Shown: piece after piece, positions 36,850 to 46,463 of the stretch
Layout: each line of letters starts with the position of its first letter
How positions within the stretch are numbered: position 1 is the stretch's first letter
Source: Aliirhizobium wenxiniae
GTDB taxonomy: Bacteria; Pseudomonadota; Alphaproteobacteria; Rhizobiales; Rhizobiaceae
Direction of reading: 5' to 3'
DNA length: 64,000 nt
Assembly (NCBI RefSeq): GCF_019511445.1
Contig: NZ_JAEUAN010000005.1
Coordinates: forward strand, 290,672 to 354,671
The notes under the pieces: generated by a model
What the model was told of the DNA's origin: nothing
Database searches by the model: none
Seen by the model: the letters and a program-made list of their open reading frames with translations, nothing else
Made by a program: the position numbers and the translations under genes

Positions 36850-37563
36850 ATGAAGATCACCCGGCTCGGCCATTCGGCGTTTCGTATCGAGACCGCCAAG
36901 GCAAAAATCCTGATCGATCCATTCCTGAGCTATAACCAGCCCTTTGCCGACGCCGGCCTCAACATCAAGGATGTCACCGAAGGTGTGACGCATGTTCTTC
37001 TCACTCACGGTCATGCAGATCATGTCGGTGATACGGTCGCAATCGCCAAGGAGAAGGGGGCCGTTGTTCTGGCAAATGCCGATCTTGCATCTTGGCTCGG
37101 CACCAAGGGCGTGGAAAAAATCGAAATGGGTAATACCGGCGGCACGGTCGCGTTCGACGGCTTTACCGCGACCTTCACCCAGGCGTTGCACTCGTCCGGC
37201 CAGGTCGATGAGATGGGCGTTGCCCATTCGCTCGGCTCCGCCAACGGCCTGATGCTGCATGTCGACGATGAAATGTCCGTCCTTCACATGGGCGACACCG
37301 ACATCTTCACCGACATGGGCCTGATCAACGAGCTTCATCAGCCGGATATCGGTCTTGTCCCGGTCGGCGATCGCTTCACCATGGGCGGCGCGGTGGCGGC
37401 ACTTGCCTGCCAGCGCTTCTTCGATTTCAAGCACGCCATTCCCTGCCATTACGGCACGTTCCCGATCATCGACCAGACGCCGGAAAAATTCGTCAAGGGC
37501 ATGGAAGGCAGCCGCACCCGCGTCGAGGCGCCGACGCCCGGCACTGTTCTGAGCTTCGATTAA
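36850..37563 (+). CDS. UPF0173 metal-dependent hydrolase
   Basis: A 237-residue metallo-beta-lactamase-fold protein. The metal-binding motif [12 protein letters not shown] is present, with later ligands in the [13 protein letters not shown] and [21 protein letters not shown] regions. Length matches UPF0173 (about 230). Substrate unknown. An SD (attggaggac) precedes the ATG. The bidirectional terminator at 37570-37605 follows. Confidence 0.9.
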   Translation: MKITRLGHSAFRIETAKAKILIDPFLSYNQPFADAGLNIKDVTEGVTHVLLTHGHADHVGDTVAIAKEKGAVVLANADLASWLGTKGVEKIEMGNTGGTVAFDGFTATFTQALHSSGQVDEMGVAHSLGSANGLMLHVDDEMSVLHMGDTDIFTDMGLINELHQPDIGLVPVGDRFTMGGAVAALACQRFFDFKHAIPCHYGTFPIIDQTPEKFVKGMEGSRTRVEAPTPGTVLSFD

Positions 37564-37569
37564 GCCGAA

Positions 37570-37605
37570 AAAAAGCCATGCCGGGCGAACCGGCATGGCG
37601 CTTTT
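37570..37605. terminator. bidirectional rho-independent terminator
   Basis: GCCATGCCGG (37575-37584) pairs with CCGGCATGGC (37590-37599) around GCGAA, with an A-run on the left and TTTT on the right, serving the convergent UPF0173 and M48 genes. Confidence 0.85.
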
Positions 37606-37619
37606 GGAAAATTGCTGGC

Positions 37620-38477
37620 TCAGGCCGGCTGGGCGTCAACGCGGACGGCCGGTTCACGCGTTCTGGACGTCGAGGCGCCGGCGGACAGTTGCAGGGCGAA
37701 CTGGCTCACAGCCTCGACGCGACGTGTCAGGCGCGGATAGAGCGAGAAAATGTGCAGGAAGAAGCCGGCGATCGACGGCACCATGCGCTCCTGCGCTTCG
37801 AACGCTGCCGGGTTCATCTGTGCGTTGAGCTTGGCGCTGCCGCATGCCAGCATCTGCAATGCGGTGCGTGAAGCCTGAAGGTTGCGGCAGACGATCAGGC
37901 CGACGCGGTCGCAAGTCAGCTCACGGCCTCGCGAATAGGCCTGGCCCAGGAACGGCACGATATAGGCCGGAAGGCGCAGGATGCCCGGCAGGGTGTTGAG
38001 GTGGCCAGCGACGTGATGGCCGAGTTCATGGCCGATCACGAATTTCACCTGCTCATCGCTGTCGGCATCGATCAACTGCGACGTGAGCCAGATATAGCGG
38101 GTGCGCCCGACCAGCGTCAGCGCCATGGCGTTCATCACGCCGCTCGAATTGTAGACGAAAGCCTGCGGAGCTTCCTTCAGTCCAAGCGCCTTCGCGCCTT
38201 CCTGCACCATGGCATGGATATGCGGGAACTGCTGCTCGCTGACCATGACGTAATGGCCGATCATATAGGCGCGAACGAGTGCGCGTCCGACGAAGCCGAT
38301 GAACCAGAAGATTGCGACATAGAGCGCCAGCATGAAGACGATCGCGATACTTTGAAGCATTGCAACCGCGATTATGGCGATAGCCGCAATGGCCCAGATC
38401 AGAATGCCGATCACCAGCATCATGGTGCCGTATAGCTTCTCCTTGGAATGACGGACTTTCGAGATTTTGAAATCCAT
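37620..38477 (-). CDS. M48-family zinc metallopeptidase
   Basis: A 285-residue membrane-bound peptidase with two N-terminal helices (about residues 18-60), then the zinc motif HELGHH in KFVIGHELGHHVAGHLNTLPG. A downstream acidic segment, YSRGRELTCDRVGLI, should supply the third ligand (Glu). Related to HtpX-type quality-control proteases but shorter. Substrate and regulation unknown. Confidence 0.85.
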   Translation of the reverse strand: MDFKISKVRHSKEKLYGTMMLVIGILIWAIAAIAIIAVAMLQSIAIVFMLALYVAIFWFIGFVGRALVRAYMIGHYVMVSEQQFPHIHAMVQEGAKALGLKEAPQAFVYNSSGVMNAMALTLVGRTRYIWLTSQLIDADSDEQVKFVIGHELGHHVAGHLNTLPGILRLPAYIVPFLGQAYSRGRELTCDRVGLIVCRNLQASRTALQMLACGSAKLNAQMNPAAFEAQERMVPSIAGFFLHIFSLYPRLTRRVEAVSQFALQLSAGASTSRTREPAVRVDAQPA

Positions 38478-38741
38478 GGATTACCCTCTCCATATATATG
38501 ATAAATTTTATCAAGTATTTTGCGCGTTCCGAATAATCAGCGGTCTATCGAAAAGAAAGAGCCAAAATCGGTAACCGGTGGAAAAAAATGCAACTATCAA
38601 TCCATGTTGGTTGAGACTTGCCGTAACACGGGTGGCGCGCGCCACGCATGGGATTTCCCGCATCCCTTGAAGCTTAGGCAGTTGCGAAGGGCGGGCGTGG
38701 CCATTATAGCGGAGGGGATTTTACATTCCCGGAGTTGAGCC

Positions 38742-39029
38742 ATGTCCGTCGATCTCGCCACCGTAAAGCGCGTTGCGCGCCTTGCCCGTATTGCCGTCAC
38801 AGAAGAGGACGCCAATCGCATGGTCGGCGAATTGAATGGCATCATCGATTTCGTCGAGCAGCTTTCGGAAGTCGATGTAACCGGCGTCGAGCCGATGACC
38901 TCGGTGACCCCGATGGACATGCGCAAGCGTCAGGACGCTGTGACCGATGGCGACAAGGCCGAGGATGTCGTCGCCAATGCGCCCGTCACAGACCGCAATT
39001 TCTTCCTGGTGCCGAAGGTCGTAGAATAA
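38742..39029 (+). CDS. gatC: Asp/Glu-tRNA amidotransferase subunit C
   Basis: A 95-residue helical protein, [27 protein letters not shown] in family terms, that clamps GatA and GatB in the amidotransferase making Gln-tRNA-Gln and Asn-tRNA-Asn from misacylated precursors. Length and the C-terminal [17 protein letters not shown] ending are typical. gatA follows after 58 bp; gatB lies about 3.9 kb further on, separated by other genes. Confidence 0.95.
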   Translation: MSVDLATVKRVARLARIAVTEEDANRMVGELNGIIDFVEQLSEVDVTGVEPMTSVTPMDMRKRQDAVTDGDKAEDVVANAPVTDRNFFLVPKVVE

Positions 39030-39087
39030 GCCGCTTTTCAAAAGCGCTTCCGATCTTCTCCACGCATTCGAACATTTTGAAGAGCCC

Positions 39088-40569
39088 ATGACCGAACTCA
39101 CCAGCCTCACCATTGCCGAAGCCCGCGAAAAACTGAGCTCCAAGGAAATCACCTCGGTCGAGCTGACCAAGGCCTATGTCGACGCGATCGACGCCTTCAA
39201 CGGCACGTTTAATGCCTACATCACCACCACGCCGGAGAAGGCGATGGACATGGCGAAGGCCTCCGACGAGCGCCGCGCTTCCGGCAAGGTCGGCGCGCTG
39301 GAAGGCATTCCGCTCGGCATCAAGGACCTGTTCGCCACCGAAGGCATCCACACCCAGGCGTGCTCTCACATTCTCGACGGCTTCAAGCCGAAATACGAAT
39401 CGACCGTCACCCAGAACCTCTGGGACGATGGCGCCGTCATGCTCGGCAAGCTGAACATGGACGAATTCGCCATGGGTTCGTCCAACGAAACGTCTTTCTA
39501 CGGCCCGGTCATCAACCCCTGGAAGGCCGAGGGCTCTAACCAGCAGCTCGTTCCGGGTGGTTCTTCCGGTGGTTCGGCCGCAGCCGTCGCCGCGCATCTC
39601 TGCGCCGGTGCAACGGCCACCGATACCGGCGGCTCGATCCGTCAGCCGGCCGCCTTTACCGGCACTGTGGGCATCAAGCCGACCTATGGCCGCTGCTCGC
39701 GTTGGGGTACGGTTGCCTTCGCATCCTCGCTCGATCAGGCCGGCCCGATCGCACGCGACGTGCGCGATGCCGCAATCATGCTGAAGTCGATGGCATCCGT
39801 CGACAAGAAGGACACCACCTCGGTCGATCTTCCGATCCCGGATTACGAAGCGGCACTCGGCCAGTCGGTCAAGGGCATGAAGATCGGCATTCCGAAGGAA
39901 TACCGTGTCGACAACATGCCGGAAGAGATTGAGGCGCTCTGGCAACAGGGCATTGCCTTCCTCAAGGACGCCGGTGCCGAAATCGTCGACATCTCCCTGC
40001 CGCACACGAAATACGCCCTGCCGGCCTATTACATCGTGGCTCCCGCAGAAGCTTCGTCCAACCTTGCCCGTTATGACGGCGTTCGCTACGGCCTGCGCGT
40101 CGATGGCAAGGACATTGCCGACATGTACGAAAAGACCCGTGCTGCCGGTTTTGGCACCGAGGTCAAGCGCCGCATCATGATCGGCACCTATGTTCTGTCT
40201 GCCGGTTATTACGACGCCTATTACCTGCAGGCGCAAAAGGTTCGCACCCTGATCAAGCGCGACTTCGAGACCGTTTTCCACGCAGGTGTCGATGCGATCC
40301 TGACGCCGGCCACGCCGTCGTCCGCTTTCGGCATCGCTGATGAAAACCTCGCCGCTGATCCGGTCGCCATGTACCTGAACGACATCTTCACGGTGACGGT
40401 CAACATGGCAGGTCTCCCAGGCATCGCCGTTCCGGCCGGCCTCGATAAGAAGGGCCTGCCACTCGGCCTGCAGCTCATCGGCAAGCCGTTCGAGGAAGAA
40501 ACGCTCTTCCGCACCGCCCATGTCATCGAACAGGCCGCCGGCAAGTTCACGCCGGCCAAGTGGTGGTAA
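39088..40569 (+). CDS. gatA: Asp/Glu-tRNA amidotransferase subunit A
   Basis: A 493-residue amidase-signature enzyme that releases ammonia from glutamine. The Ser-cisSer-Lys triad is visible: Lys in [10 protein letters not shown], and Ser residues in [15 protein letters not shown] and [15 protein letters not shown]-terminal [13 protein letters not shown] matches GatA. Its stop (40567-40569) lies within the start of the GNAT gene that follows. Confidence 0.97.
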   Translation: MTELTSLTIAEAREKLSSKEITSVELTKAYVDAIDAFNGTFNAYITTTPEKAMDMAKASDERRASGKVGALEGIPLGIKDLFATEGIHTQACSHILDGFKPKYESTVTQNLWDDGAVMLGKLNMDEFAMGSSNETSFYGPVINPWKAEGSNQQLVPGGSSGGSAAAVAAHLCAGATATDTGGSIRQPAAFTGTVGIKPTYGRCSRWGTVAFASSLDQAGPIARDVRDAAIMLKSMASVDKKDTTSVDLPIPDYEAALGQSVKGMKIGIPKEYRVDNMPEEIEALWQQGIAFLKDAGAEIVDISLPHTKYALPAYYIVAPAEASSNLARYDGVRYGLRVDGKDIADMYEKTRAAGFGTEVKRRIMIGTYVLSAGYYDAYYLQAQKVRTLIKRDFETVFHAGVDAILTPATPSSAFGIADENLAADPVAMYLNDIFTVTVNMAGLPGIAVPAGLDKKGLPLGLQLIGKPFEEETLFRTAHVIEQAAGKFTPAKWW

Positions 40570-41054
40570 GCGGGCTTAAAATTCGAAGAATGACTGTCGC
40601 CGATCACCATGTGGTCGGCGAAGTCGGTTTTGCTGCGTGGAAATCCAGCGATGCCTTCAGAAATGTCGAGCTTTCAGCCGACGTCCTGGAGCGGACCCGC
40701 AGGGCCTATGAGATTTTCGCAGGCGAAACCAAGGGCGACGTCTGGCTTGCCGAACTGGATGGCAAGATCGTCGGCTGGTGCGCCCGGGATGGCGCGCCGA
40801 ACTATGTCTCCGATCTCTGGGTTCTTCCGGACCATCAGGGCAGGGGCATCGGCAAGGCACTGGTCCTTGATATGGTCTCCCGCATCAAGGCGGAGGGGCA
40901 CTTGATGGTGACCATCCATACCCATGAGCGGAATGTCGGTGCGATCAGGCTTTATCAGCGTTGCGGCTTTGTCATCGCCTGGCGCGGCACCGAATATTCC
41001 AAGAGCATGGGGATGGATCTGGAAAAGGTTCATCTGGAGCAGTCCTTGACCTGA
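40560..41054 (+). CDS. GNAT-family N-acetyltransferase
   Basis: A 164-residue acetyltransferase that starts with GTG at 40560 or 40563, overlapping the gatA stop; the ATG at 40590 would delete the first beta strand ([10 protein letters not shown]), so the upstream start is preferred. Motif A is [14 protein letters not shown], binding acetyl-CoA; motif B includes [13 protein letters not shown]. The substrate is unknown. Overlap with gatA implies cotranscription. Confidence 0.82.
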   Translation: MVVSGLKIRRMTVADHHVVGEVGFAAWKSSDAFRNVELSADVLERTRRAYEIFAGETKGDVWLAELDGKIVGWCARDGAPNYVSDLWVLPDHQGRGIGKALVLDMVSRIKAEGHLMVTIHTHERNVGAIRLYQRCGFVIAWRGTEYSKSMGMDLEKVHLEQSLT

Positions 41055-41075
41055 CCGAATGCCGAGGAGAGTAGG

Positions 41076-41342
41076 ATGAGTCCCGAACTGACATCTCTGA
41101 TCGCAGCTTTCGACCGCCTCGCTGCTGCCGGTTTCACAAACGGGCCTGACTGGGAAGATGTGCATAATCTGTGCCAGCAACATGAGGGCGAACAGGCATT
41201 CGATTGGGGGCACGCGCTCTGCCATCGTATCGAAGGTGACGACTGGAATGCCGGTTACTGGTACCGGCGTGCAGGACGATCCGTGGCGACAGGTTCTTTC
41301 GCCGATGAATGGGCTGCGATGAAAGCCGCCTTGCAGGGCTGA
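41076..41342 (+). CDS. 88-residue protein of unknown function
   Basis: An 88-residue protein rich in aromatic residues (FDWGHALCHRIEGDDWNAGYWYRRAGR), with the look of a small conserved rhizobial protein but no domain I can name. It begins 21 bp after the GNAT stop with a clear SD (aggagag) and is probably in the gatCA operon. A hairpin (41349-41373) follows. Confidence 0.6.
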   Translation: MSPELTSLIAAFDRLAAAGFTNGPDWEDVHNLCQQHEGEQAFDWGHALCHRIEGDDWNAGYWYRRAGRSVATGSFADEWAAMKAALQG

Positions 41343-41348
41343 AGGGAA

Positions 41349-41373
41349 GCCGGCCTTTCACCGAAAGGCCGGC
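41349..41373. terminator. hairpin between convergent genes
   Basis: An 11-bp perfect stem, GCCGGCCTTTC (41349-41359) with GAAAGGCCGGC (41363-41373), sits between the stop codons of two convergent genes. A T-run is missing on both sides, so terminator function is inferred from position and stem strength. Confidence 0.6.
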
Positions 41374-41382
41374 CACAATTCT

Positions 41383-41640
41383 CTATCGGTTATTAAGTTC
41401 GGCTCTCACCAGCACCAATCCCCGTTCGGTAATCCGGTAGGGCCTGCCGCCTTGCGATCGGATCGCCTTCTTCTGCTTCAGCTTGCGAAAGGTGAGGAGG
41501 TCGAGGCCGGAGAAGATCCAGCCTTCGCGGGTAAAGAGTTGCAGTTTTTCGATTTTGCGATCGTCGTCGCGGGTGATCTCGATCCTGCCGCCCTGGGCGA
41601 GCAGGTGGAGAATGCGCTGTTCGGCGCGGGAAATATCCAT
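41383..41640 (-). CDS. YjhX-family protein (putative toxin)
   Basis: An 85-residue protein from ATG 41640 (MDISRAEQRILHLLAQGG), the usual YjhX/UPF0386 start; 13 upstream codons to 41679 are possible. The pattern GRIEITRDDDRKIEKLQLFTREGW and GRPYRITERGLVLVR is that family's. E. coli YjhX was reported as a toxin paired with YjhQ, a GNAT protein; here GNAT genes lie nearby on both sides, but the pairing is not proven. Confidence 0.75.
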   Translation of the reverse strand: MDISRAEQRILHLLAQGGRIEITRDDDRKIEKLQLFTREGWIFSGLDLLTFRKLKQKKAIRSQGGRPYRITERGLVLVRAELNNR

Positions 41641-41954
41641 TGTTTCGATGTCCGGAGAGGCGCTTGGCTTCAAGCGCACAAAAACGTTTCCGGCACCCGG
41701 AGGAGGTGTCGGGGCTTGCGTTTTTGTCTGGGCCAGTCGCCTGACGGCTACCGGCCCCTCAGCGGGCCTCTTGCGAAGAGAACATCAAAACTCCATCAGG
41801 CGAACCGCGCTTCAACTGTCTGGTTTCGCTCCATGAAAACAGCTAGGCGAGTTGTGTGTGCTCGTCAACAAGTCCCTTCGACACACGAGATCTTGCGCTG
41901 GTAAAACGACAGATACAGTGTTCTACTGGTCGCCTAACATGAAAGGATGAGGCC
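41641..41954. other. intergenic region, nothing clearly identifiable
   Basis: About 310 bp between the YjhX gene and a rightward GNAT gene. It should hold both divergent promoters. GC-rich inverted segments occur near 41752-41772 but no clear promoter or gene is recognised. Confidence 0.35.
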
Positions 41955-42461
41955 ATAGTTCGCAACGCACGCGAAGACGATGTTGATGCTCTTGCCGAAA
42001 TAGGCTTCCGCGCCTGGGAAAAGGCGATGGAGACGATCGGTGAAATGGCCGGTATGCGCGGCAGTGCGCGCGAAGCCTTTGCCAACTTTACACGTTCTTC
42101 ATGGTTGACCATCACCGTCATCGAGCATGTTGGAAACATCGCCGGCTGGGCGGCGCGCGAACATCTCGATGAACTGATCTCCGACTTCTGGATCGATCCG
42201 CAATATCAGGGCCAGGGGTTGGGCAAGGCGCTGCTGGAAGAGGTCGAGGCGGAGATTGTCCGTCAGGGATTCGAGAAAGTGCGGATCGAAACCCATGCGC
42301 AGAACAGCGAGGCGATCGGCTTTTTCGAGAAGCACGGTTACGCCATCCATTGGCTGTCTGTTGCCTATTCTCCCAAGATCGACCGGGATGTTCAGTCCGT
42401 CGGCCTGTCGAAACTGCTGGTGGAAGCGCCGCCGAGCGTCAGCTACGGTCAGGAATTCTAG
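41955..42461 (+). CDS. GNAT-family acetyltransferase, start region abnormal
   Basis: An acetyltransferase of about 168 residues with motif A IDPQYQGQGLGKALLE and NSEAIGFFEKHGY. The family's first strand, IVRNAREDDVDALAEIGF, is encoded from 41955, but no ATG/GTG/TTG in that frame precedes it before a TGA at 41943. A good SD (aaggatgagg) precedes ATA at 41955, and an ATG at 41947 is one base out of frame. Either an ATA start is used, or a base is missing, or translation begins at ATG 42027 without the first 24 residues. The end overlaps the convergent DUF1294 gene by 4 bp. Confidence 0.65.
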   Translation: MVRNAREDDVDALAEIGFRAWEKAMETIGEMAGMRGSAREAFANFTRSSWLTITVIEHVGNIAGWAAREHLDELISDFWIDPQYQGQGLGKALLEEVEAEIVRQGFEKVRIETHAQNSEAIGFFEKHGYAIHWLSVAYSPKIDRDVQSVGLSKLLVEAPPSVSYGQEF

Positions 42462-42778
42462 CTCACACCTAATTTTTGCAGCAGTGCGCCCGTTCTATCC
42501 GGTGCTGCAATCGCCACCACGCAGCATCCGGCCTGGAGAATGCAAAACAGTGGCAGCGCCACCGGGAAGGGCGGCTTTCGGGTCTTGTGCCTGAAATATC
42601 GCTGCCCTGCCAGTGCACCTGCGCCTCCACCCGCAAACGCGAGTAACAACAGCGTCGATTCCGCGATCCGCCACTCGCCATTGCGCGCCGCCCGCTTGTC
42701 CCAGCCGTAGATGCCGAAGACCAGGAGGTTGTAGGCAAATGCCAGGACGCAGAACGCCAGAAAAAAGCTCAGGCTCAT
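42458..42778 (-). CDS. DUF1294 family membrane protein
   Basis: A 106-residue protein with three hydrophobic stretches. YNLLVFGIYGWDKRAARNGEWRIAESTLLLLAFAGGGAGALAGQRYFRHKTRK, described here by its landmarks YGWDKRAA, GGGAGALAG and FRHKTRK, is the DUF1294 signature. No function is assigned to the family. It is divergent from gatB. Confidence 0.88.
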   Translation of the reverse strand: MSLSFFLAFCVLAFAYNLLVFGIYGWDKRAARNGEWRIAESTLLLLAFAGGGAGALAGQRYFRHKTRKPPFPVALPLFCILQAGCCVVAIAAPDRTGALLQKLGVS

Positions 42779-42913
42779 TGCTGTCGAATCACCCGTTCAT
42801 CGCGAAATGCAACATGTGGCAGAATCGGCCCATTTTGCGGACTTCGCTTGCGCCACCAGAGCATTTGTTCTACCTCACAAATTCAAAGAATTCACGCATG
42901 AGACGAGCCCAAA

Positions 42914-44416
42914 ATGACCCTAGTCGACGTCCGTACCCCTGATCCGAAACGCTTCATCCCCGGCGCTACCGGCGACTGGGAAGTGATCATCGGCATGGAG
43001 GTTCACGCTCAGGTCCTGTCCAATTCAAAACTCTTCTCCGGCGCCTCGACAGAATTCGGCAAGCCGGCGAACGGTAACGTGTCGCTCGTTGATGCCGCCA
43101 TGCCCGGCATGCTGCCTGTCATCAACGAGGAATGCGTCCGTCAGGCCGTGCGCACCGGGCTGGGCCTGAAGGCGCAGATCAACAAGCGCTCGATTTTCGA
43201 CCGCAAGAACTATTTCTATCCCGACCTTCCGCAGGGCTACCAGATCTCGCAGTTCAAGGATCCGATCGTCGGTGAAGGCCAGATCGTCATCTCGCTCGGT
43301 CCGGACCGTCAGGGCCAGTTCGAGGATATCGAGATCGGCATTGAGCGCCTGCATCTGGAGCAGGATGCCGGCAAGTCGATGCACGACCAGCATCCGACCA
43401 TGTCCTATGTCGACCTGAACCGTTCGGGCGTCGCGCTGATGGAAATCGTTTCCAAGCCCGACATGCGGTCTTCCGACGAAGCCAAGGCCTACATGACCAA
43501 GCTGCGTTCTATCGTGCGCTATCTCGGTACCTGCGATGGCAACATGGACGAAGGCTCGATGCGCGCTGACGTCAACGTTTCGGTGCGCCGTCCGGGCGAA
43601 GCTTTCGGCACGCGTTGCGAAATCAAGAACGTCAACTCGATCCGCTTCATCGGTCAGGCGATTGAATATGAAGCACGCCGCCAGATCGGCATACTCGAAG
43701 ACGGTGGCGTGATCGATCAGGAAACCCGCCTGTTCGATCCGGGCAAGGGCGAAACTCGGTCGATGCGCTCCAAGGAAGACGCGCATGATTATCGCTATTT
43801 CCCCGATCCGGACCTGCTGCCGCTCGAATTCGACGACGCCTTTATCGACGCCCTGCGCGCCGATCTGACCGAACTGCCGGACGACAAGAAGGCCCGCTTT
43901 GTCGCCGAGCTCGGCCTGTCGATCTATGACGCCTCGGTTCTCGTTTCGGAAAAGGCGATTGCCGATTATTTCGAAGCTGTAGCCGAAGGCCGCGATGGCA
44001 AGATCGCCGCAAACTGGGTCATCAACGACTTGCTTGGCGCCTTGAACAAACTCGGCAAAGACATTGAAGAGACTCCGGTTTCGCCCGCTCAGCTCGGCGG
44101 CATCATCGACCTCATCAAGGCGGAAACCATTTCCGGCAAGATCGCCAAGGATCTCTTTGAAATCGTGCTCAACGAAGGTGGTGATCCGGCCGAAATCGTC
44201 GAAGCCCGCGGCATGAAGCAGGTCACCGACACCGGTGCCATCGAAAAGGCCGTCGATGAAATCATCGCCGCCAATCCGGATCAGGTCGAGAAGGTCAAGG
44301 CCAAGCCGACGCTCGCCGGCTGGTTCGTCGGCCAGGTGATGAAGTCGACCGGCGGAAAGGCCAACCCGCAGGCCGTGCAGGCGTTGGTCAAGGCCAAGCT
44401 CGGCATCGAGGAATAA
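42914..44416 (+). CDS. gatB: Asp/Glu-tRNA amidotransferase subunit B
   Basis: A 500-residue protein that binds and phosphorylates the misacylated tRNA and completes amidation with ammonia from GatA. The cradle domain is recognised by [32 protein letters not shown] and [10 protein letters not shown]; the C-terminal YqeY-like domain binds the tRNA. Separation of gatB from gatCA by several genes is common in rhizobia. Confidence 0.97.
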   Translation: MTLVDVRTPDPKRFIPGATGDWEVIIGMEVHAQVLSNSKLFSGASTEFGKPANGNVSLVDAAMPGMLPVINEECVRQAVRTGLGLKAQINKRSIFDRKNYFYPDLPQGYQISQFKDPIVGEGQIVISLGPDRQGQFEDIEIGIERLHLEQDAGKSMHDQHPTMSYVDLNRSGVALMEIVSKPDMRSSDEAKAYMTKLRSIVRYLGTCDGNMDEGSMRADVNVSVRRPGEAFGTRCEIKNVNSIRFIGQAIEYEARRQIGILEDGGVIDQETRLFDPGKGETRSMRSKEDAHDYRYFPDPDLLPLEFDDAFIDALRADLTELPDDKKARFVAELGLSIYDASVLVSEKAIADYFEAVAEGRDGKIAANWVINDLLGALNKLGKDIEETPVSPAQLGGIIDLIKAETISGKIAKDLFEIVLNEGGDPAEIVEARGMKQVTDTGAIEKAVDEIIAANPDQVEKVKAKPTLAGWFVGQVMKSTGGKANPQAVQALVKAKLGIEE

Positions 44417-44419
44417 GCC

Positions 44420-44923
44420 TTGTTCTTCGTCCGCACCGCCGGAGAAGAGGACGTGGAAAAGATCCGCGTCCTTTTAGGCGAGACGTTTCATGACGCCTAC
44501 GATCCATTTTATGGATCGGATCAGGTGGCCAAGATGGTGAGCGGCTGGCATTCCGCGAATGCGATCCGCTCGCGCATCGGTAAGCGTGACGGGGAGTTTC
44601 TGGTGGCCGATGATGGCCGCAAGCTTGGCGGCATCGCCTATGCGGCCATGTATCCCAAAATGGCGAAGACCGTGATGCTGCATCAGCTCTACGTTCGCCC
44701 TTCCTGCCAGAACGAAGGTGTCGGTCGCGATCTGTTTGCCGAGATGGAAACCTGCTTCCCGGATGCGGAAATCATGCGTGTAGAGGTTGCTCTTCCGAAT
44801 GTCCGCGCCATGTCCTTTTACGAGCGCCTTGGTTTCTCCGAGGTCGATCGGATGGAGGAGTGGGGAGCGCCGAATTCCGGCCTACCTGCCATCATCATGG
44901 AAAAGCGTTTGCAGCAGAACTGA
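44420..44923 (+). CDS. GNAT-family acetyltransferase
   Basis: A 167-residue acetyltransferase whose only plausible start is TTG at 44420 (FFVRTAGEEDVEKIR), three bases after the gatB stop; no ATG lies early enough to keep the first strand. Motif A is VRPSCQNEGVGRDLF; the C-terminal NVRAMSFYERLGFSEV is typical. Translation is likely coupled to gatB. Substrate unknown. Confidence 0.8.
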   Translation: MFFVRTAGEEDVEKIRVLLGETFHDAYDPFYGSDQVAKMVSGWHSANAIRSRIGKRDGEFLVADDGRKLGGIAYAAMYPKMAKTVMLHQLYVRPSCQNEGVGRDLFAEMETCFPDAEIMRVEVALPNVRAMSFYERLGFSEVDRMEEWGAPNSGLPAIIMEKRLQQN

Positions 44924-44950
44924 TTTGAGGCGAGGGGGAGGCCAAGTCCA

Positions 44951-45418
44951 ATGAGCGAACTGACCATCAGAAGGGCGCATGAGGAGGACTTAAATGCCCT
45001 GATCGCCATCTTCTCGGCGGACGATGTAGGAGGTCATGGCGACACGACCGATCCATCCGCCTACGAGGATTATCTGCGCGCCTTTCATATGATCGATCAC
45101 TCCGGCAACGAGCAGCTTTTTGTTGCCGAATTGGATGGCGAGATCGTCGGCACCTTCCAGATCCTTTTCAATCGCACGCTGACCGGACGCGGATCGCTGT
45201 CGATGATTATCGAAGCGGTTCAGACACGGCCGGATATGCGCGGTCGCGGCATAGGCGCGAAGATGATCGATTATGCGATGGAAGAGGCAAAACGGCGTGA
45301 TTGCCGCCTGGTGCAGCTCACGTCCAATATCGCCCGTACCGATGCCCACCGCTTTTATGAGCGTCTCGGCTTTGCAAAAAGCCATGCCGGCTTCAAGATG
45401 AAGCTCAAGCACTCGTGA
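44951..45418 (+). CDS. GNAT-family acetyltransferase
   Basis: A 155-residue acetyltransferase, with TIRRAHEEDLNALIAIF as first strand and helix, motif A TRPDMRGRGIGAKMI and DAHRFYERLGF. It starts 28 bp after the previous GNAT gene and is about 30% identical by eye in the shared motifs only. SD gaggggg precedes the ATG. Substrate unknown. Confidence 0.83.
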   Translation: MSELTIRRAHEEDLNALIAIFSADDVGGHGDTTDPSAYEDYLRAFHMIDHSGNEQLFVAELDGEIVGTFQILFNRTLTGRGSLSMIIEAVQTRPDMRGRGIGAKMIDYAMEEAKRRDCRLVQLTSNIARTDAHRFYERLGFAKSHAGFKMKLKHS

Positions 45419-45523
45419 GGCCTAGAATCGCTGGACAGGACCGGCGGCAGGCGTCATAAGCAGGATAGCCATCTTTCGGCGTCAAATGTCCAATTCGACC
45501 ATGTCAGAGCGACGGAATACCCC

Positions 45524-45922
45524 ATGAAAGCACTTCTGCTGCAGTTATTCACCTGGTGGAACGGTCAGACGATTGGGACGCGTTTCTTCACCTGGCGCCA
45601 TGGCAAGAAGGTCGGTGAAGACGAGATGGGCAACATCTATTATGAAGGCCCGATGGCTTCCTGGGGCAAACCGAAGCGCTGGGTTGTCTACAAGGGTTAT
45701 GCCGAAGCCTCGGCCATTCCTCCGGGCTGGCACGGCTGGATGCATTACCGCACCGATGTGCCGCCATCCCAGGAAGACTACAAGCCGCGCGAATGGCAGA
45801 AGCCGCACAAGGAAAATCTTACCGGTTCCGCGCTCGCTTACCGTCCCAAGGGATCGATGGCAGCTGCCGGCGAGCGTCCGCGCGTAACCGGCGACTATGA
45901 CGCCTGGACGCCCGGAAACTGA
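45524..45922 (+). CDS. NADH:ubiquinone oxidoreductase NDUFA12-type subunit
   Basis: A 132-residue protein with WWNGQTIGTRFFTWRHGKKVGEDEMGNIYYE and the RWVVYKGYAEASAIPPGWHGWMHY core (both quoted only in part elsewhere) typical of NDUFA12/B17.2. This accessory complex I subunit is found in mitochondria and alphaproteobacteria and sits on the matrix/cytoplasmic arm. It is not linked to the nuo operon here. The next gene (DUF2155) is its common neighbour in rhizobia. Confidence 0.92.
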   Translation: MKALLLQLFTWWNGQTIGTRFFTWRHGKKVGEDEMGNIYYEGPMASWGKPKRWVVYKGYAEASAIPPGWHGWMHYRTDVPPSQEDYKPREWQKPHKENLTGSALAYRPKGSMAAAGERPRVTGDYDAWTPGN

Positions 45923-46006
45923 GACTGCCGCAGCCCGGCCAGACACCGATGGTCATTTGGCCATAATCGCAATCTAGTCATCGATCGCATAAGCGGTCGA
46001 GACGGG

Positions 46007-46444
46007 ATGAATATGACACGGATAATGCCTTTTCCACGCAAACTCATTCTTGGTGCGCTGATCGCAGCAGCACCGCTGCTTGCCACGGAACAGGCTGTCG
46101 CTGCGCGTATTTCCAATCCTGTTGCCGTCTTCGCCGGCATCGACAAGATCACCGGCCGCATCACCACCTTCGATGTCTATGTCAATGAGACGGTGCAATA
46201 TGGCGCATTGCAGGTGACGCCGAAGGTCTGCTACTCGCGCGACGACACGGAAGCACAGAAGATCGACGGCTTTATCGAAGTCGATGAAATTACGCTCGAC
46301 CGCAAGATCCGCCGCATCTTCTCCGGCTGGATGTTTGCCGACAGCCCCGGTCTCAATGCCGTCGAGCACCCGATCTATGACGTATGGCTGACCGGCTGCA
46401 AGCCGCAGTCGGATATCCCGGCACCTTCGAACGCCACGAACTGA
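46007..46444 (+). CDS. DUF2155 family exported protein
   Basis: A 145-residue protein with a signal peptide (cleavage near residue 30, after AVAA). The mature part contains AVFAGIDKITGRITTFDVYVNETVQYGAL and KVCYSRDDTEAQKIDGFIEVDE, reduced here to landmarks IDKITGRITTFDV and FSGWMFADSPGLNAVEHP, which identify DUF2155. Two Cys in the mature part could form a disulfide. Role unknown, presumably periplasmic. Confidence 0.87.
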   Translation: MNMTRIMPFPRKLILGALIAAAPLLATEQAVAARISNPVAVFAGIDKITGRITTFDVYVNETVQYGALQVTPKVCYSRDDTEAQKIDGFIEVDEITLDRKIRRIFSGWMFADSPGLNAVEHPIYDVWLTGCKPQSDIPAPSNATN

Positions 46445-46463
46445 TTGGCATCAGGCTGGTTGG

